In this document: piece after piece, positions 36,441 to 47,526 of the stretch
How the letters are laid out: the number at the start of each line of letters is the position of its first letter
Numbering within the stretch: the stretch's first letter is position 1
Assembly (NCBI GenBank): GCA_014905825.1
Contig: JACGCN010000056.1
Coordinates: forward strand, 181,168 to 245,167
Direction of reading: 5' to 3'
Origin: Lyophyllum atratum
Lineage: Eukaryota; Basidiomycota; Agaricomycetes; Agaricales; Lyophyllaceae
DNA length: 64,000 nucleotides
Notes under the pieces: model-generated
The model's database searches: none
What the model saw: the letters and a program-made list of their open reading frames with translations, nothing else
What the model was told of the DNA's origin: nothing
Program-made: the position numbers and the translations under genes

Positions 36441-37125
36441 ATTCTCTGGTGCTTTCGGACGTTGGGGTTGGAAGGGTACGTCAGGGAATGGGGTGACTTA
36501 CTGATCGGGCTTGGATCGGGCAGCGGGCTTACGATCATGGCGCGCGAAAATCAGTAAGAATTCCTGTAACCAGAGCCTGAGTTGGACAGGGCTCAGCTAT
36601 CCTATCTACGGCACAGTCGGGACGCGCAGAGAAGGACGGTACGAGGCTCGATGGTTCCCTTTGACAAGACCTTGGTCTGGGCGAGGATTCTTCCGCACAT
36701 CAAGGAGAACTTATCGTTGATGGGGTAGAGATGTCGACCGTACGCCATCGGGGCTACTCCTGGACCTCAGCCTGTGGAGCAAGTGACTGGCGGGCCGCGG
36801 CGGGGGTCCTGGGTTCTTCGGCCACTGGAGCCTGATCAGATACTTAGCTTGTCAGTGCAAGTCACGATGACGATATGTTTCTGACACAGAGCCTGACTGT
36901 GTGTTGGTCAACATAAAAGCGAGCCAAAGGGACAACGACGATTTTCCAGCTACTCGGAGGAGGCACTGCTACATCTCGTGCCTACCTAGATTTTATCCTG
37001 ATCCTGGTAAGAGAAAATTAATAGCAGAGTCTGAATAAACAGTGCTTTCAAGTTGAGAGTTCCCAACTCGGCACGAGGATATCAAGTATCATACAATCGA
37101 AAGGTCGACAACGTACCCGGAAAAA
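36441..37125. other. Intergenic with a tRNA-like fragment
   Basis: 36568-36598 resembles the 3' end of tRNA-like unit 6 (ACCAGAGCCTGA, then ACAGGGCTCAGC) without the rest. Otherwise no gene is seen up to the BTB gene. Confidence 0.45.
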
Positions 37126-38114
37126 CTACATGTTGTACAAGAATGTCGCAAAAGTTGGGACTTGGCTGACTGCCTCCCTTAGCCTTGCACGGAGCACCTC
37201 CGTCGTGACATGTGGACATAAATTCGCCATGCCGATATACAGCCGCTCCATAGCGTCGATGGACCTTTTCTCTCCTAGTTTCTGCCAAAGCCCATCGAAC
37301 TGAGCTCTCCTGTCGATGGAAAAGGAGCAATGTCTGCAAGGTATCGACCCGTTGGTGTCTCTAAAATACGGGTATGGCAACGAGTTTATTGCTCCGAATG
37401 CTGCTCGGCTCCAAGCCTCTCGATAGCAAACCTGATGTCAGATATCAGTAATAGAATCGTAAGGCTAGCGTTTTCCTTACCCAAGGAACGACATATTGTA
37501 GAGAAAGACCCTTGACAACTTCATCCAAGGGGGTGTCGAGGACCAAGGGTCCGGCTTCACTCATTATGTCCGTGTAGCCATGCTTGTTCGCATAGCTGAA
37601 TATCTCAGCAGCATGTCTTGGAAGTAATTGCCTGGGATGGTAACATTACCTTCAATATGCAATCGCATGAGATAGGTGCTACTCACTTCATACGAAGGGA
37701 GCAGATGTTCATCGCGGCGAAGACCTCGTATTTCTCGGCGGCCTCAGCGAGTCGTGCCAAAGTGTCGAAAGTGACGTCCCCGAGGTGTGGGTGCCGCTGA
37801 GGATACGTGTATTGGAAGAGCAGCTCGAGTGTAGCGGCGTCTTCGGTGAGTGGCACGATCTCTCCGCGTGTCTCGAATTCTGCTGGTGGGAAAGCGGCTG
37901 CGTTTGACTCGAGATGCTTCCGATAGATGTAGAATAAGACATGGTCGGAAGATGCGAATATAATGTCGGCGTCATGTGCATTGACTGTACACGATTAGCG
38001 TGAAGCACTCTGGTAAGTGGGAAGTGGGATCTAATCACATCTCTCGGATATCCGACGCAACGGTTCTACCTGCGGACCTCCATTGCGCTGTGGGGTATCT
38101 TGGGCGACAGACAT
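37126..38114 (-). CDS. BTB/POZ domain protein
   Basis: Four exons (38114-38039, 37984-37687, 37631-37481, 37431-37126) encode 276 residues in frame. The BTB domain starts at FNAHDADIIFASSDHVLFYI, with RKHLESNAAAFP, then VPLTEDAATLELLFQYTYP and LARLAEAAEKYEVFAAM. The second half (helical: HAAEIFSYANKHGYTDIM, VVKGLSLQYVVPW) is the usual C-terminal region of mushroom BTB proteins and contains a CRHC pair. BTB domains mediate dimerisation and often recruit Cullin-3 ubiquitin ligase; the partner here is unknown. The start lies 11 bp from the duplicated promoter of the divergent large acidic gene copy 3, so the two may share control elements. Confidence 0.88.
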
Positions 38115-38124
38115 GATGGTTTTC

Positions 38125-38464
38125 CTTGTGAGTGAAAGTCGCGATGGTGATATGTTTCTGACACAAAACCTTAACGTGTGGTGGTCAGGACAAGAGCGAG
38201 GCAAAGGGCCGAGGCTGAGAGGATATACGTCGCGTCGAGACCTCGACGGCAAGAGACGAGTCGTGATCAGTTGAACGTGATGAGTGACATGACGTGACGG
38301 TTCGCGTTTCTCCTGCCAGCCACCGCGATGATCGAGTTCGAATTCATCGCGCCGTGCCAGCCACCAGCCAGCCTCAGAATGCAGTCAGCCTCAACCTCCC
38401 ATAAAAATGCTCTGTCACCCAGAGTCAGCTCTTCACCCAAACCACCACCACCCCACCAGCCCAA
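38125..38464 (+). promoter_or_regulatory. Upstream region of large acidic gene copy 3
   Basis: Close match to 30640-30960, with the same TGACG-like motifs and CCCATAAAAATG element. It is also the intergenic region of the divergent BTB gene. Confidence 0.65.
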
Positions 38465-41400
38465 ATGTATTTCACCAACTTTTTCACTCCCAGACACACG
38501 CGTAGATCCCCCAGGCTTTCGAGCCGAAGGCTCCGAACAGCAGTTCAGAAGGTAAATAGACCTTCTACTGGGGCTCTGAAGCCGAAGGGCGGGTTCTTCA
38601 GGATGCAGCGTGAGACGCTCACCGGTCTCATCGGCGTCACCACCGTCACCCTCCAGTACCTCTCCGGATCCACCTCCCCCGCTCTCTCACCTGCCTCCCA
38701 CACAAGCTTCCAAACACTTTCTCCGCCCCCGACCCGGACATCGCCGGTGGTGGACTGTACCAGTGGACCGGCCATTTCGGTGTACATCGCCCTCGCATGT
38801 GCCGTAGCTGGGATCGTCCTTGGTACCGGTACGTTTTTCCCTTCTCTCCTCACCATATCGTAAGCGGCTGACACCCCCTCTACTACAGGCACGGTCTACC
38901 TCCGCGGTAAACGCGGATCCACGTTCACTCCCCGCACTCCGCCGCGTCAGCCCCCCTCCGATGGTCCCAAGCCGCCTCCTCTCCCTCCCGTCACCCAGGA
39001 CGACGAGGGTGAGGCTGACGACGAGGACGAGGACGATGACGGCGGCCCTCCCAACGACCCCGACCCACCCTCAACAGGCTCCACCACCGAAGACCCCCCT
39101 CCCCCCGCCTCCCCCCACCGACACACGCGACCTCATCTCCGCACTTCTGTGGGCCGCAGCCCTCGTGAAGCTTTTCTCCATGTTCGTACTCCCGCATCTT
39201 CGCGCGCACCCTCGTGTGGCGGAGTTCCAACGCGTGCTTGGGGAACTTTTGGAGCTCCTCAATGGGGAGGCGTTGGCGTTGGATCTGCCGGCTCCGTTGG
39301 GGGCTGGTACGGTCGTGTTAGGTGCTGAGGAAGAGGTGCATGAGCTTGCTGCACCGGTAGTAGAACCCATCTGCTCACAACAGCCCCAGCCCCTCGTCCC
39401 CGCGCTCACCGAGACGCCAACCGAAGCCCCTGCCTCTTTACTACCAGTCGCACCAGCCACACCACCATCACCACCACCACCCGTATCAGCCCCCGTACCA
39501 GCCCCCGTACCACCCCCCGCCTCACCAGCCTCCACCCCTCCCCCCACCGAAGTCCCTCAAGACTGGGGAACCACCCTACGTGCGCTCCTTGGGTTCGGGG
39601 TGCTGGGACATTTGTTCATTAAGGTCATTGATGCGCCTCGTGTGGGCGTTGTACCGGTGTCGCAAGTTGTAGAGGAGGAGGAGGTGGGGGAGGAGGTGGT
39701 GGGGGAGGAAGAGGAGGAGGAGAAGGAGGAGGGGGAGGAAGAGAGCGCGACGATGAATGTAACGCAATATGAAGATGCGGATGAGGGGGTGAGCGGGTGT
39801 TCGGTGGGGGTGCGCATTAATGCCACCGCTACTACCACCATCGACTCTGCCTCTGCGGAAGACGCGTACATCTCAGAAGCAGAACAAGAAGCAGAAGTCG
39901 ATGAAGACGAAGACGAAACCCCCGCCCCCTCCTTCCCCTCCTTCCTCGACACATTAGCAGAACAAGAAGACACAGAAGAAGAAGAAGAAGAAGAACACGA
40001 AACCCCCGCCCTCGCCCCCTCCTTCCCCTCCTTCCCCTCCTTCCTCGACACAGAAGCAGAACAACAAGACGAAGAAGAAGAAGAACACCAGACCCCCGCC
40101 CACCCGCCCTTCCTCACCGCCTCCTTCCTCTCCAGCATATCCCTGCCCTCCCACCCGCACCCGCCTCCACCTTTGTGCGCCGCATCGTCTGTCCCAGCGG
40201 AGGACATTGAAGACGACGATGTATCCGATGGGGAACACACGGGCTCGTTCGCTCTCTCCCTCTCCGATGACGAGATGCACGACGAAGACGATGACTATGA
40301 AGAAGAAGACGAATACGAACAAGACGACTACGACGAAGAGGTGCCCGAATCCGAGCACGACGAAGAGGCACACGAATCCGAATACGACGCAGAGGTGCCC
40401 GAATCCGACTACGACGACCAAGAGCTACATGACGACGACTACAACGCAGAGGCACACGAAGCCGACTACGACGAACCCGAGCACGCGCAGGAATACTCCT
40501 GGCACGCCCAGGACGCCGAACTATATAGATACGCTCTACCCCCCGACTCCCCCGGCCCCGTCGTTGAACCCGAAGTCCCGATCGAGACGAACGACGATGG
40601 GGAGGACGAAGATGAAGACGAAGTCGAATCCGAGGAGGACCCGCCCATCCCCCTGGCGACGAACGACGACGGGGAGGACGGAGATGAAGACCAAGACCAA
40701 GAGGAGGAGGAAGAGGCGATTGCACAGGGATTGAGAGAGCTCGCGAGGGTGATGCGCGCGGAGCTGCAGCGGAAGGTCGCGGCTGTGGCGGAGGTGAATG
40801 TCCATCCGGGGAAAAGCGTTTATGTGGGCCCGCTTAGCCGGTTGAAGAGCGAGGCGGAGGAAGAATCCAAGAGTCTTGGGCGTGCGAGTGGGATGGGAGT
40901 TGGGGATTGGGTGCGTGGGATCGTGGTTGAAGAGGTGGAGGGTGAGGTGGTTTCGGTTAGGGAGGCTTCGCCCGGGGTACGTTGAGGTCCTTTTAACTTT
41001 GGTTCCAACCTTCACTCACCGTGATCCCGTCTATAGCCTTCTGTTTCCGATCCCATCGAGTCCGATCACACTTCCACTTTCTCCATCGCCCTCGAGCTGC
41101 TCGACGTCGGGCTGGTCCCAGACGATGAGGAGGAGGAGGGAGAAGAAGAGGTGGAGGCAGAGGAGGAGGAGGGGGAGGGGGAGTATGCTGAGCTCGAGAT
41201 GGATTCGGTTAGGGAGGCTTCGCCCGAGGTACGTTGAGCTGTTTTAACTTGGGTTCGATCCTGTACTTAACCTCATCTCATCTATAGCCTTCCGTTTCCA
41301 ATCCCATCGAGCCCGCGCCCGCTTCCTCCAACCCCCTTCTACTCCTGGCCGCAGACAACGTTGACGAAGAAGAATATGAGCACGAGGAGGCGGAGTGTGC

Positions 41401-41790
41401 TGAGCTCGAGGCGGATTTGGTTGGGGAGGCTTCGCCCGAGGTTTGTTGAACCTCATTAATTTTGGTTCGATCGGGTGCTCAACGTGCTTTCGTTTATAGC
41501 CTCCCGTTTCCGATCCCCTCGAGTCCGAGCCCGCTCCCGCTCCCGCTCCTACTTCCACCACCACCTCCCTTCCACTGCTGGCCCAAGACGACATCCCCAC
41601 ACCCACACCCACCGCCACACCCCCACGCAAGACCCTCCGACAGCGCATGGCGAAGCGCAAGCTCAAGGTGCAGCTCGCGAACCCGGATATGAACGAGAGG
41701 CAGGTGAACCAGGAGGTGGAGTGGCATTATCGGGTGAAGGAGGAGGCGAGGGGGGGGTTGGAGATGGATTTTGATTTTGATGCGTTCTAG
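38465..41790 (+). pseudogene. Large acidic three-membrane-segment protein, copy 3, one frameshift
   Basis: Exons 38465-38828, 38889-40976, 41037-41228, 41288-41440 and 41500-41790 match the intact copy in order and phase. One extra C in the run of C bases near 39105-39120, just before TDTRDLISALLW, shifts the frame between the proline-rich linker and the second membrane helix. Everything downstream is open and conserved, including the ESDYD-type repeats, VYVGPLSRLKSEAEEESK and the C-terminal MDFDFDAF. Because the only break lies in a homopolymer, a sequencing or assembly error is possible and the gene could be intact. Confidence 0.75.
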
Positions 41791-42158
41791 TGGGGGAGAT
41801 ATTCTTGCTTCGGTTTTTGGTTTGGGTTATGGATTGGTATATCATTTGAATGGTTGATGCGTCTGGGTCTTGGGTTCGGTTTATATCATTCTTATCTATA
41901 TTCTTGCTTCGGTCTTATTGGTATTACACGAATGGTTGATGCGTCTGGGTCTTGGATTCGGTTTATATTATTCTTATTTATCTACATGGCATCGTCGACA
42001 ACCGAATAAAACACTGTTCCTTATATCATGAATCTCAAGTCAAGACAGGGAGTACCAGGTGCTCTACCGCAAGATGATCAGATTCCGATATGTACGATTC
42101 GAGAATCGAGCCAAGCAGGGACGACCTATCGCTTTAGTACTTCTCCACACCGACATGA

Positions 42159-42380
42159 TCACCAGTCGTCTATGCAGCAAGCCCAGCACCAGGGCATGTC
42201 GTTTGGAGGCGGGTCGGGGTACCACCCCGGAAGGCATTGCTCTGGCCCGGGGTAGCACGCGGTGCATTCTGTTTGGACGTTGGCGAGCCTGAAGCGGGAG
42301 GGACGACTCGGATGGGGCGCGGCTTTGTTGGCGCTGGCTGCTAGGAGTGCGGCGAGTGCGGCGGGGATGGCGAGTTTCAT
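42159..42380 (-). CDS. Small secreted CxxC/CWACC protein, copy 3 (intact)
   Basis: Single exon, 73 residues. Signal peptide MKLAIPAALAALLAAS, cleavage probable near NKAAP, then a short arginine/proline segment and the cysteine tail ECTACYPGPEQCLPGW ... PWCWACCIDDW. Six cysteines suggest three disulfides. Unlike copy 2 it keeps the family's own upstream region (42381-42730, also found at 2820-3130). It is convergent with large acidic gene copy 3. No known family recognised. Confidence 0.8.
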   Translation of the reverse strand: MKLAIPAALAALLAASANKAAPHPSRPSRFRLANVQTECTACYPGPEQCLPGWYPDPPPNDMPWCWACCIDDW

Positions 42381-42730
42381 CTGTGGGCAAGGTGGTGTGT
42401 AAGTGAGGGGAGTGGGTATGGGGAGGGAGGGACCTACGGTGATGATCTAGATGTCTTGGTGGACACGAGGGTCGAAGCGGTGATATCTGTTTCGGCGAGG
42501 CGGTTCAAAGCGTCTGGGAAAGGAGAAGATAGCAATCGTAGAATGATAACACGTTTGTCTGTAGACGACGTACAAACCACTCGAAGGGATTGCCTGAGCA
42601 GCTCCAGCGCAGGATATGGAGTTCTTATACTCGAGCCCTGCCGTATACGGGCTTCATTGACGTGAAGGGTAGGGAGCGTTCAACCAAGTAGGACATGATC
42701 CGACCGCGCGAACTTGGAGCGTGTCCTCTG
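42381..42730 (-). promoter_or_regulatory. Upstream region of secreted-protein copy 3
   Basis: Inverted match of about 2800-3130, upstream of copy 1, with shared stretches around CTGCCGTATACGGG and GCTGGAGCTGCTC-type sequence. Conservation suggests it moved together with the gene. Confidence 0.55.
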
Positions 42731-42840
42731 TACTTGGAAGCAAAGCATCTGTCACGCGTCAAGCGGATGCTCTGGAAAGTACGCAGATAGCAGACCTTTT
42801 GGACCATTTTCATGCTCGGCGCCCGACGACTTGGAGACTT

Positions 42841-42988
42841 ATCCGAGTCGAAGAATTCAAAAACTCGAATCTATGGCCCACCAAGCCTATTATAAGGCCT
42901 AAAGCCTACGGCCTATCCGAGTCGAAGAATTCAAAAACTCGAATCTATGGCCCACCAAGCCTATTATAAGGCCTAAAGCCTACGGCCT
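42841..42988. repeat. 74-bp tandem duplication
   Basis: Two identical head-to-tail copies (42841-42914 and 42915-42988) beginning ATCCGAGTCGAAGAATTC. Each contains the inverted motif AGGCCTAAAGCCTACGGCCT. Identity suggests a recent event. No coding content. Confidence 0.92.
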
Positions 42989-43848
42989 AAGGATTGAAAT
43001 CTACAGGAAATGCCATTATCTTTGGAAGCTGCTATTGGTGTGAAGTTTCGGGCACGGAATTTCCGTCTTGGAATTGTTGGACGTCGTTGAGTGAGGCTCG
43101 CCCCAGACCTCGAAAAGGAGGGATCCGATTCGTGATCAAGTTTATCTTTGAAGCGGTCATCATTCAATATCCAATTCTGGACGCTCTGTACACATTTTGA
43201 GACGAGGCATCGCGGGACGCACCACTACCACGCAGACAAGAGAGCGGATAAAGGGGAAGGGAGGATCGCTGCCAGCCTCAGAGTGCCGTGACATCGAAGC
43301 GACGAATCTACCGAGGTTATTCGGGCACATTGAAAAGAGAGGGGGGTCAGGCGACCCGGGGGGAGCACCGTCCCCGACCAAGAAAAGTGTTCCAAGTACC
43401 GTTCTGTTGCACGCCACTAGATGACGGCGTGCACCGTGCTTGACTGGGTTCAGTCTTCTGACTATATTACTGTCAGTCATAGGTATGGCTGATATCGACG
43501 GGGGCGCGTGCGGTAGGCAGCCCTGGAGATACGCCTATATTGTCAAGCCCGAGCGAGCCCGCGAGGATATGGTTTTGGTTGTACAAAGACATACAGGCGT
43601 TTTTGACTTCCAACACCCGTCTATGGCATGTACTGGTATCCTGTGCTGGAGGCATCGACGGACCAGACGGTGAACGGAGCAAGGCCCGTCTGAACGCCAT
43701 TCGTGTCACGAGGCGTGCAACGAGGCCTGGATCGGGGTTCGATACGCGTGAAGCCGAGGGAATGAAGAATGTTGGCGTTATAGAACACACCAGACAATAG
43801 TAATCATTGGGAGACGACACAGGTATGACAGTCTGGTGGAATATTGAA
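42989..43848. other. Intergenic region without recognisable gene
   Basis: Short frames on both strands (43197-43424, 43440-43673, and a 134-codon minus-strand frame at 43473-43877) lack recognisable content. The last overlaps the conserved downstream exons of the nucleotidyltransferase-like gene and is probably noise. Confidence 0.4.
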
Positions 43849-44945
43849 TCAACGGATGAGTCGAACGAATCTAGCAATGGTCGAGTGTGTCCCTCTCAAA
43901 GCCGACACAGAGTACGGGCGCCTGTGGAACAGGAGGAATGAGGATTGTGATGGGACGAGAGATATCATTTACCACATTACGTTTGATTTGCGAGCGCCTT
44001 GGCGCGATTCGCCCTGTTTCTAGCCCTGGCATTATCCGAGTCAGCGAGTAGCAGAATATTCAAGTAAGACTCACTGCAGTGCAGGATTTCCGGGAGGAGA
44101 TCGGGGAAGAGGACGTCGTGCTTCTTCATCCTTCCTGCGCAGCCTCATGAGACGATTTGACTGTCGAAGGAAACAGAAAAGACGACGCACCCAAGCTTTT
44201 TCAGTATCTCTTTACGACGTATCATATGCTCCACCACCTCGCGCGGGCCCCCTCCTGCGAAGGCTTCAAAGTAGGGCCGATTTTCCGGCCGAAGGCTCTG
44301 CAGCACCTGCGCTCGTTCTGGTTCGAGGTCGCCGGTTGGGAGCACAGCGGGCTCATTCCGCAGGGTGTAAAGGAGAAGGTATCCCATCCAGGTTCCCAAT
44401 GTTGAGTTGAATTTGCTGTGTACGCGACCAGAGGGAGGATCCAAACGCGTCGCGATGATGGAGTCGAGAAACGCGGTGCGTGTTGGAAATCGAATGTTTT
44501 CGGGAAAATGTGGGAGGGAGACCGAGCGGCTGTCGTCGTGGATGTCGAGGCGAAATTGCGACTGAGGATGGATGAGGATCATCTCTGGGTCGTCAACATC
44601 GCATTCGGCAGCGGGAGTTGTGAGCTCGAGGTGCACCGAGCTGGCATAAGCCCTTGGCATGTCTGGGTCGAAATGGGCGTATTCGACGTAATTCTGGTTC
44701 AAGGTGCCAGTGAACACTTCGTAAGGCAGGGATTCGATGATTTTGGTGGAAGCTAGGCTGAGGTCATGATCTGCAACGACCAGATGGAGTTTATTGAGAT
44801 TGGCGGGAACGAAGTGGATGAACGCCAGGGCATCCTCTCCCCAGACAAGAGATTTGATGTTCGCTCTAGACAGAGCAGACGCGGCTTTCAGGCGAATCTC
44901 CTGAGATTCCCTGGAGTATGGGCTGGAATCGTAGAGATGCAGCAT
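43849..44945 (-). CDS. Nucleotidyltransferase-like protein, paralogue A
   Basis: A single open frame from 44945 to 44145 gives 266 residues starting MLHLYDSSPYSRESQEIRLK. About 85-90% similar by eye to paralogue B at 57333. The N-terminal region ANIKSLVWGEDALAFIHFVP ... LHLVVADHDLSLASTKIIES has the layout of a degenerate nucleotidyltransferase fold (GEDA for GG, no paired acidic motif), so catalysis is doubtful; this is inference. A donor at KLG|GTGCGT and downstream exons conserved with paralogue B (KKHDVLFPDLLPEILHC, about 44130-44080, then pieces to 43849) suggest an alternative, longer C-terminus. Confidence 0.65.
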
Positions 44946-45169
44946 TGAAAGTAAATATCTAAGCTGGAGCCTTTATGTAGGCACACTAGGGCGGAGAGGG
45001 CTTGAAGTTGGAAGAGCGCATCGTGATGGACGTGACGTGACGCGTGACGTGTCGCGTCGCGTTCTTTTCTGGAATCAACGTTGAACATTTCGGAACCTTC
45101 AACCTTGACGGCAACGCGGGCAACGTCGACGGTATTAAGCTCGATCTCGCGCGTCGGTGATTTTTCATT
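44946..45169. promoter_or_regulatory. Upstream region with tandem TGACG motifs
   Basis: Contains GACGTGACGTGACGCGTGACGTGTCGCG around 45027-45060, a dense set of TGACG/CGTCA half-sites. A similar region lies upstream of the fragment at 49476 (about 49570-49600). Whether they bind a bZIP factor is not known. Confidence 0.4.
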
Positions 45170-46450
45170 CCTTGCCCAAGACGCACCTTACCTATTCATG
45201 TTTGACTCAGGCCCCATGCTCTGCGTTGGACATGCAATGCACGCGTTCTCCTCATCCGATCAGGTTAGTGCTTTGGATCGATCATCGATGTCTTATGTCA
45301 AACAGTCAGGAGCAGCTCAGCATGGCATGGAATCTAGAAAGCTTGCACATGCGTAACATTAGACCCTTTCTCTAGAGTTAGTAGCCTGGATCGTCACTCC
45401 CAAGCTGTCCCGTGGCTCCTTCTAGGTCTACTAGAGCACTAGCTGCCATCATCGCCACATGTACCCCCTCCGCAACACCATGCATGTCTCAATCTCACAT
45501 GTACACCTATGACAACTTCTGAGCCGGCTGACACCCGATATCCACATCAAAACTCCCCGCGTGTCTTATCCATCCTGGCGGTCATCGAGCGATTTTATGA
45601 GGCAGAATGCGTACGATACAGACAGCGGATATCCTCGGATGGGCATCCAACACTAAATCTGGAGCGTTGTAAAAGCTAATATGTCGGTAAGTACACGAGT
45701 CTACGCAGCTACAATATGTCGAGTTAACTTCCCTTCTTATCTCCAGCCTTTCCACATCTTTGCAGGACGCTCCACCGCTCAGGAATGCCTGTATAGGCCT
45801 CTTGTCTGCTTCATCTGGGGCCAGGACACCGCAAAAGCTAATATTCCGCAACGTCGTGACCACCGCGTACACTAATCTCTCGCCCGATGGCTCACCACAC
45901 GCGACGTCAAACCATGAACAGCCCCGAGCTCATCGCAGAACCTTAGGGCCCATACGGGGATCCCCTGAATGCTACGGACGGTGTACTCCCTCCGTCAATT
46001 GACATCGCGCGCGCCGAGATGCCTTGAAGGGAATGGTCGGCTACCCCACAACCTCATCAAGTCGAGCCTCCTTCGCTCTTGCAACCTCGTCTACACCGCA
46101 CACCATGCAATTCTCCAAATCAATCAGCGCCGTCCTCCTCTTTGCTCTGGCGCATCAGGTCTTCGCGTCCCCCCTCGCGCCGATCTGCGACCCCAAGGTC
46201 GAATGCTGCAAGCCGCCCAGGGGTGAATCCTCCTCAGGCAATGTGCTTCGTAAGTCCGATCGCCGAGTCTTACGAGATGGAACTGATTGGTCGATGATTT
46301 CAGTTGTTCGCTGCTGAGGTGTATCGAAGTAAGCGGTGTACGGTGCCTTTGCTCTTGGGGTGCATGTTTTATGGTTTGAGACGCCAGGCATATGAATGTG
46401 GTTTTCATCGTAGGAGGCGCAGGATGTTTTATGATAGTTTGAGGACAATG
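45170..46450. repeat. Segmental duplication (partner 26140-27480)
   Basis: Second copy of the segment carrying the short secreted peptide gene, in the same orientation. Confidence 0.8.
46105..46317 (+). CDS. Very short secreted cysteine peptide, copy 2
   Basis: Two exons, 46105-46249 and 46304-46317, encode 52 residues with a 54-bp GT-AG intron at the same site as copy 1. Signal peptide MQFSKSISAVLLFALAHQVF. The mature peptide has C-x5-CC and a final cysteine; three extra residues (in KPPRGESSSG against KRGESSG) make it longer than copy 1. Differences between the copies lie mostly in the loop, while the signal peptide, cysteines and the LLVRC end are kept, which argues for selection on a working product. 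Confidence 0.75.
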   Translation: MQFSKSISAVLLFALAHQVFASPLAPICDPKVECCKPPRGESSSGNVLRKSDRRVLRDGTDWSMISVVRC

Positions 46451-46604
46451 CGAGATGTATCATGGATTTCTCTGCGACTGGGAACGTTCTGGGTTACAGA
46501 GAATTTCTTCAACTGTCGTTTACGAAATGAAAGGCAGTCATTAAGAGCCGACATAAGCCTTTACACCAAACGATGCACAAAAAAGAAATCCAACAAATTA
46601 TCAT

Positions 46605-46661
46605 GCCTGAATCCCGGTTCGAACGGGTTCACAGAGGTGCGCGCCGATACACCGCCCAATC
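46605..46661 (-). tRNA. tRNA-like unit 13 (deleted)
   Basis: Has the A-box region (CGGTGTATCGG), B box TTCGAAC and a downstream T6 run, but the 3' half of the anticodon arm is missing, so only 57 nt remain. A pseudo-tRNA isolated from the main cluster by more than 10 kb. Confidence 0.5.
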
Positions 46662-46798
46662 ATATCGGAGAGGTCACACACGGCCAGACATTTGAGACGA
46701 AGGCTCACGACGTGGAAGGTGAAGACATTTCGCAAAGGAAGAGTGTCAGATCCACTGCACTGCGCAGAGCTTCTTGGAAGGACCTTGAGGGCCAGGCA

Positions 46799-46966
46799 GA
46801 CAACAGTGGGTCCCACCTGATGCATCATCACGGGTGTTGGATGGTGAGGAAGCGGCGGTGTGTCGGCCAAGAAGCATCGAGGACAACAGTGGGTCCCACC
46901 TGATGCATCATCACGGGTGTTGGATGGTGAGGAAGCGGCGGTGTGTCGGCCAAGAAGCATCGAGGA
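46799..46966. repeat. 83-bp tandem duplication
   Basis: Two head-to-tail copies starting GACAACAGTGGGTCCCACC at 46799 and 46882, followed by a few bases of a third. Copies are identical, so recent. Confidence 0.92.
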
Positions 46967-47526
46967 CAACGCGTGCTACCCACGCGATTAATGGAAGGTG
47001 ATTGCCCGACAGAGCAATCTCGAGCAGTTGAAACTCACAAACTCAGAGTGATATTTACGCACAGTGAGGACGCCAGGACTGGAACAATGGCGGCGCGATG
47101 GCAAAGGAGGTAACGCATGCGATGGCGACGCTGCTGCTACCCCAATGTGGTGGTCCGCCAATGCGGGCTCTGAGATCGGTGACTCGATGTGACTCGACAG
47201 CATATTCAGCGAATGTGGTGATGATATATATAGGGATGGTGAGATGGCGGCGAATCCAGCCTGAGGGTTGTAAGTATCCTGGAATGAATTCATCACTGCA
47301 GACGAAATAAAGTAAAAACGTACCATTGATCGGTCATCTGAGTCACCTCGCGCTAACAGCGCTCACACTCCCTCCTGCGATGTGCTGTCGCTGGGGTCCC
47401 TGTGGCTGTGGTCATCGTGGTCAGTGGTGGGTCCAGCCGTTGATGGCGTCCGTCTATTGTCTGTCTGAAGTACTTATAATGGCGGAGCTTGAAACCTGAG
47501 CCGGACCTTCCTTCAATCCTCCTACG
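46967..47526. other. Intergenic upstream of the Fic gene
   Basis: A minus-strand frame of 112 codons at 46988-47326 has no recognisable content. The rest probably includes the Fic gene promoter. Confidence 0.4.

Noticed and set aside
43473..43877. 134-codon minus-strand frame
   Set aside because: Overlaps conserved downstream exons of the nucleotidyltransferase-like gene in another frame and has no recognisable content.
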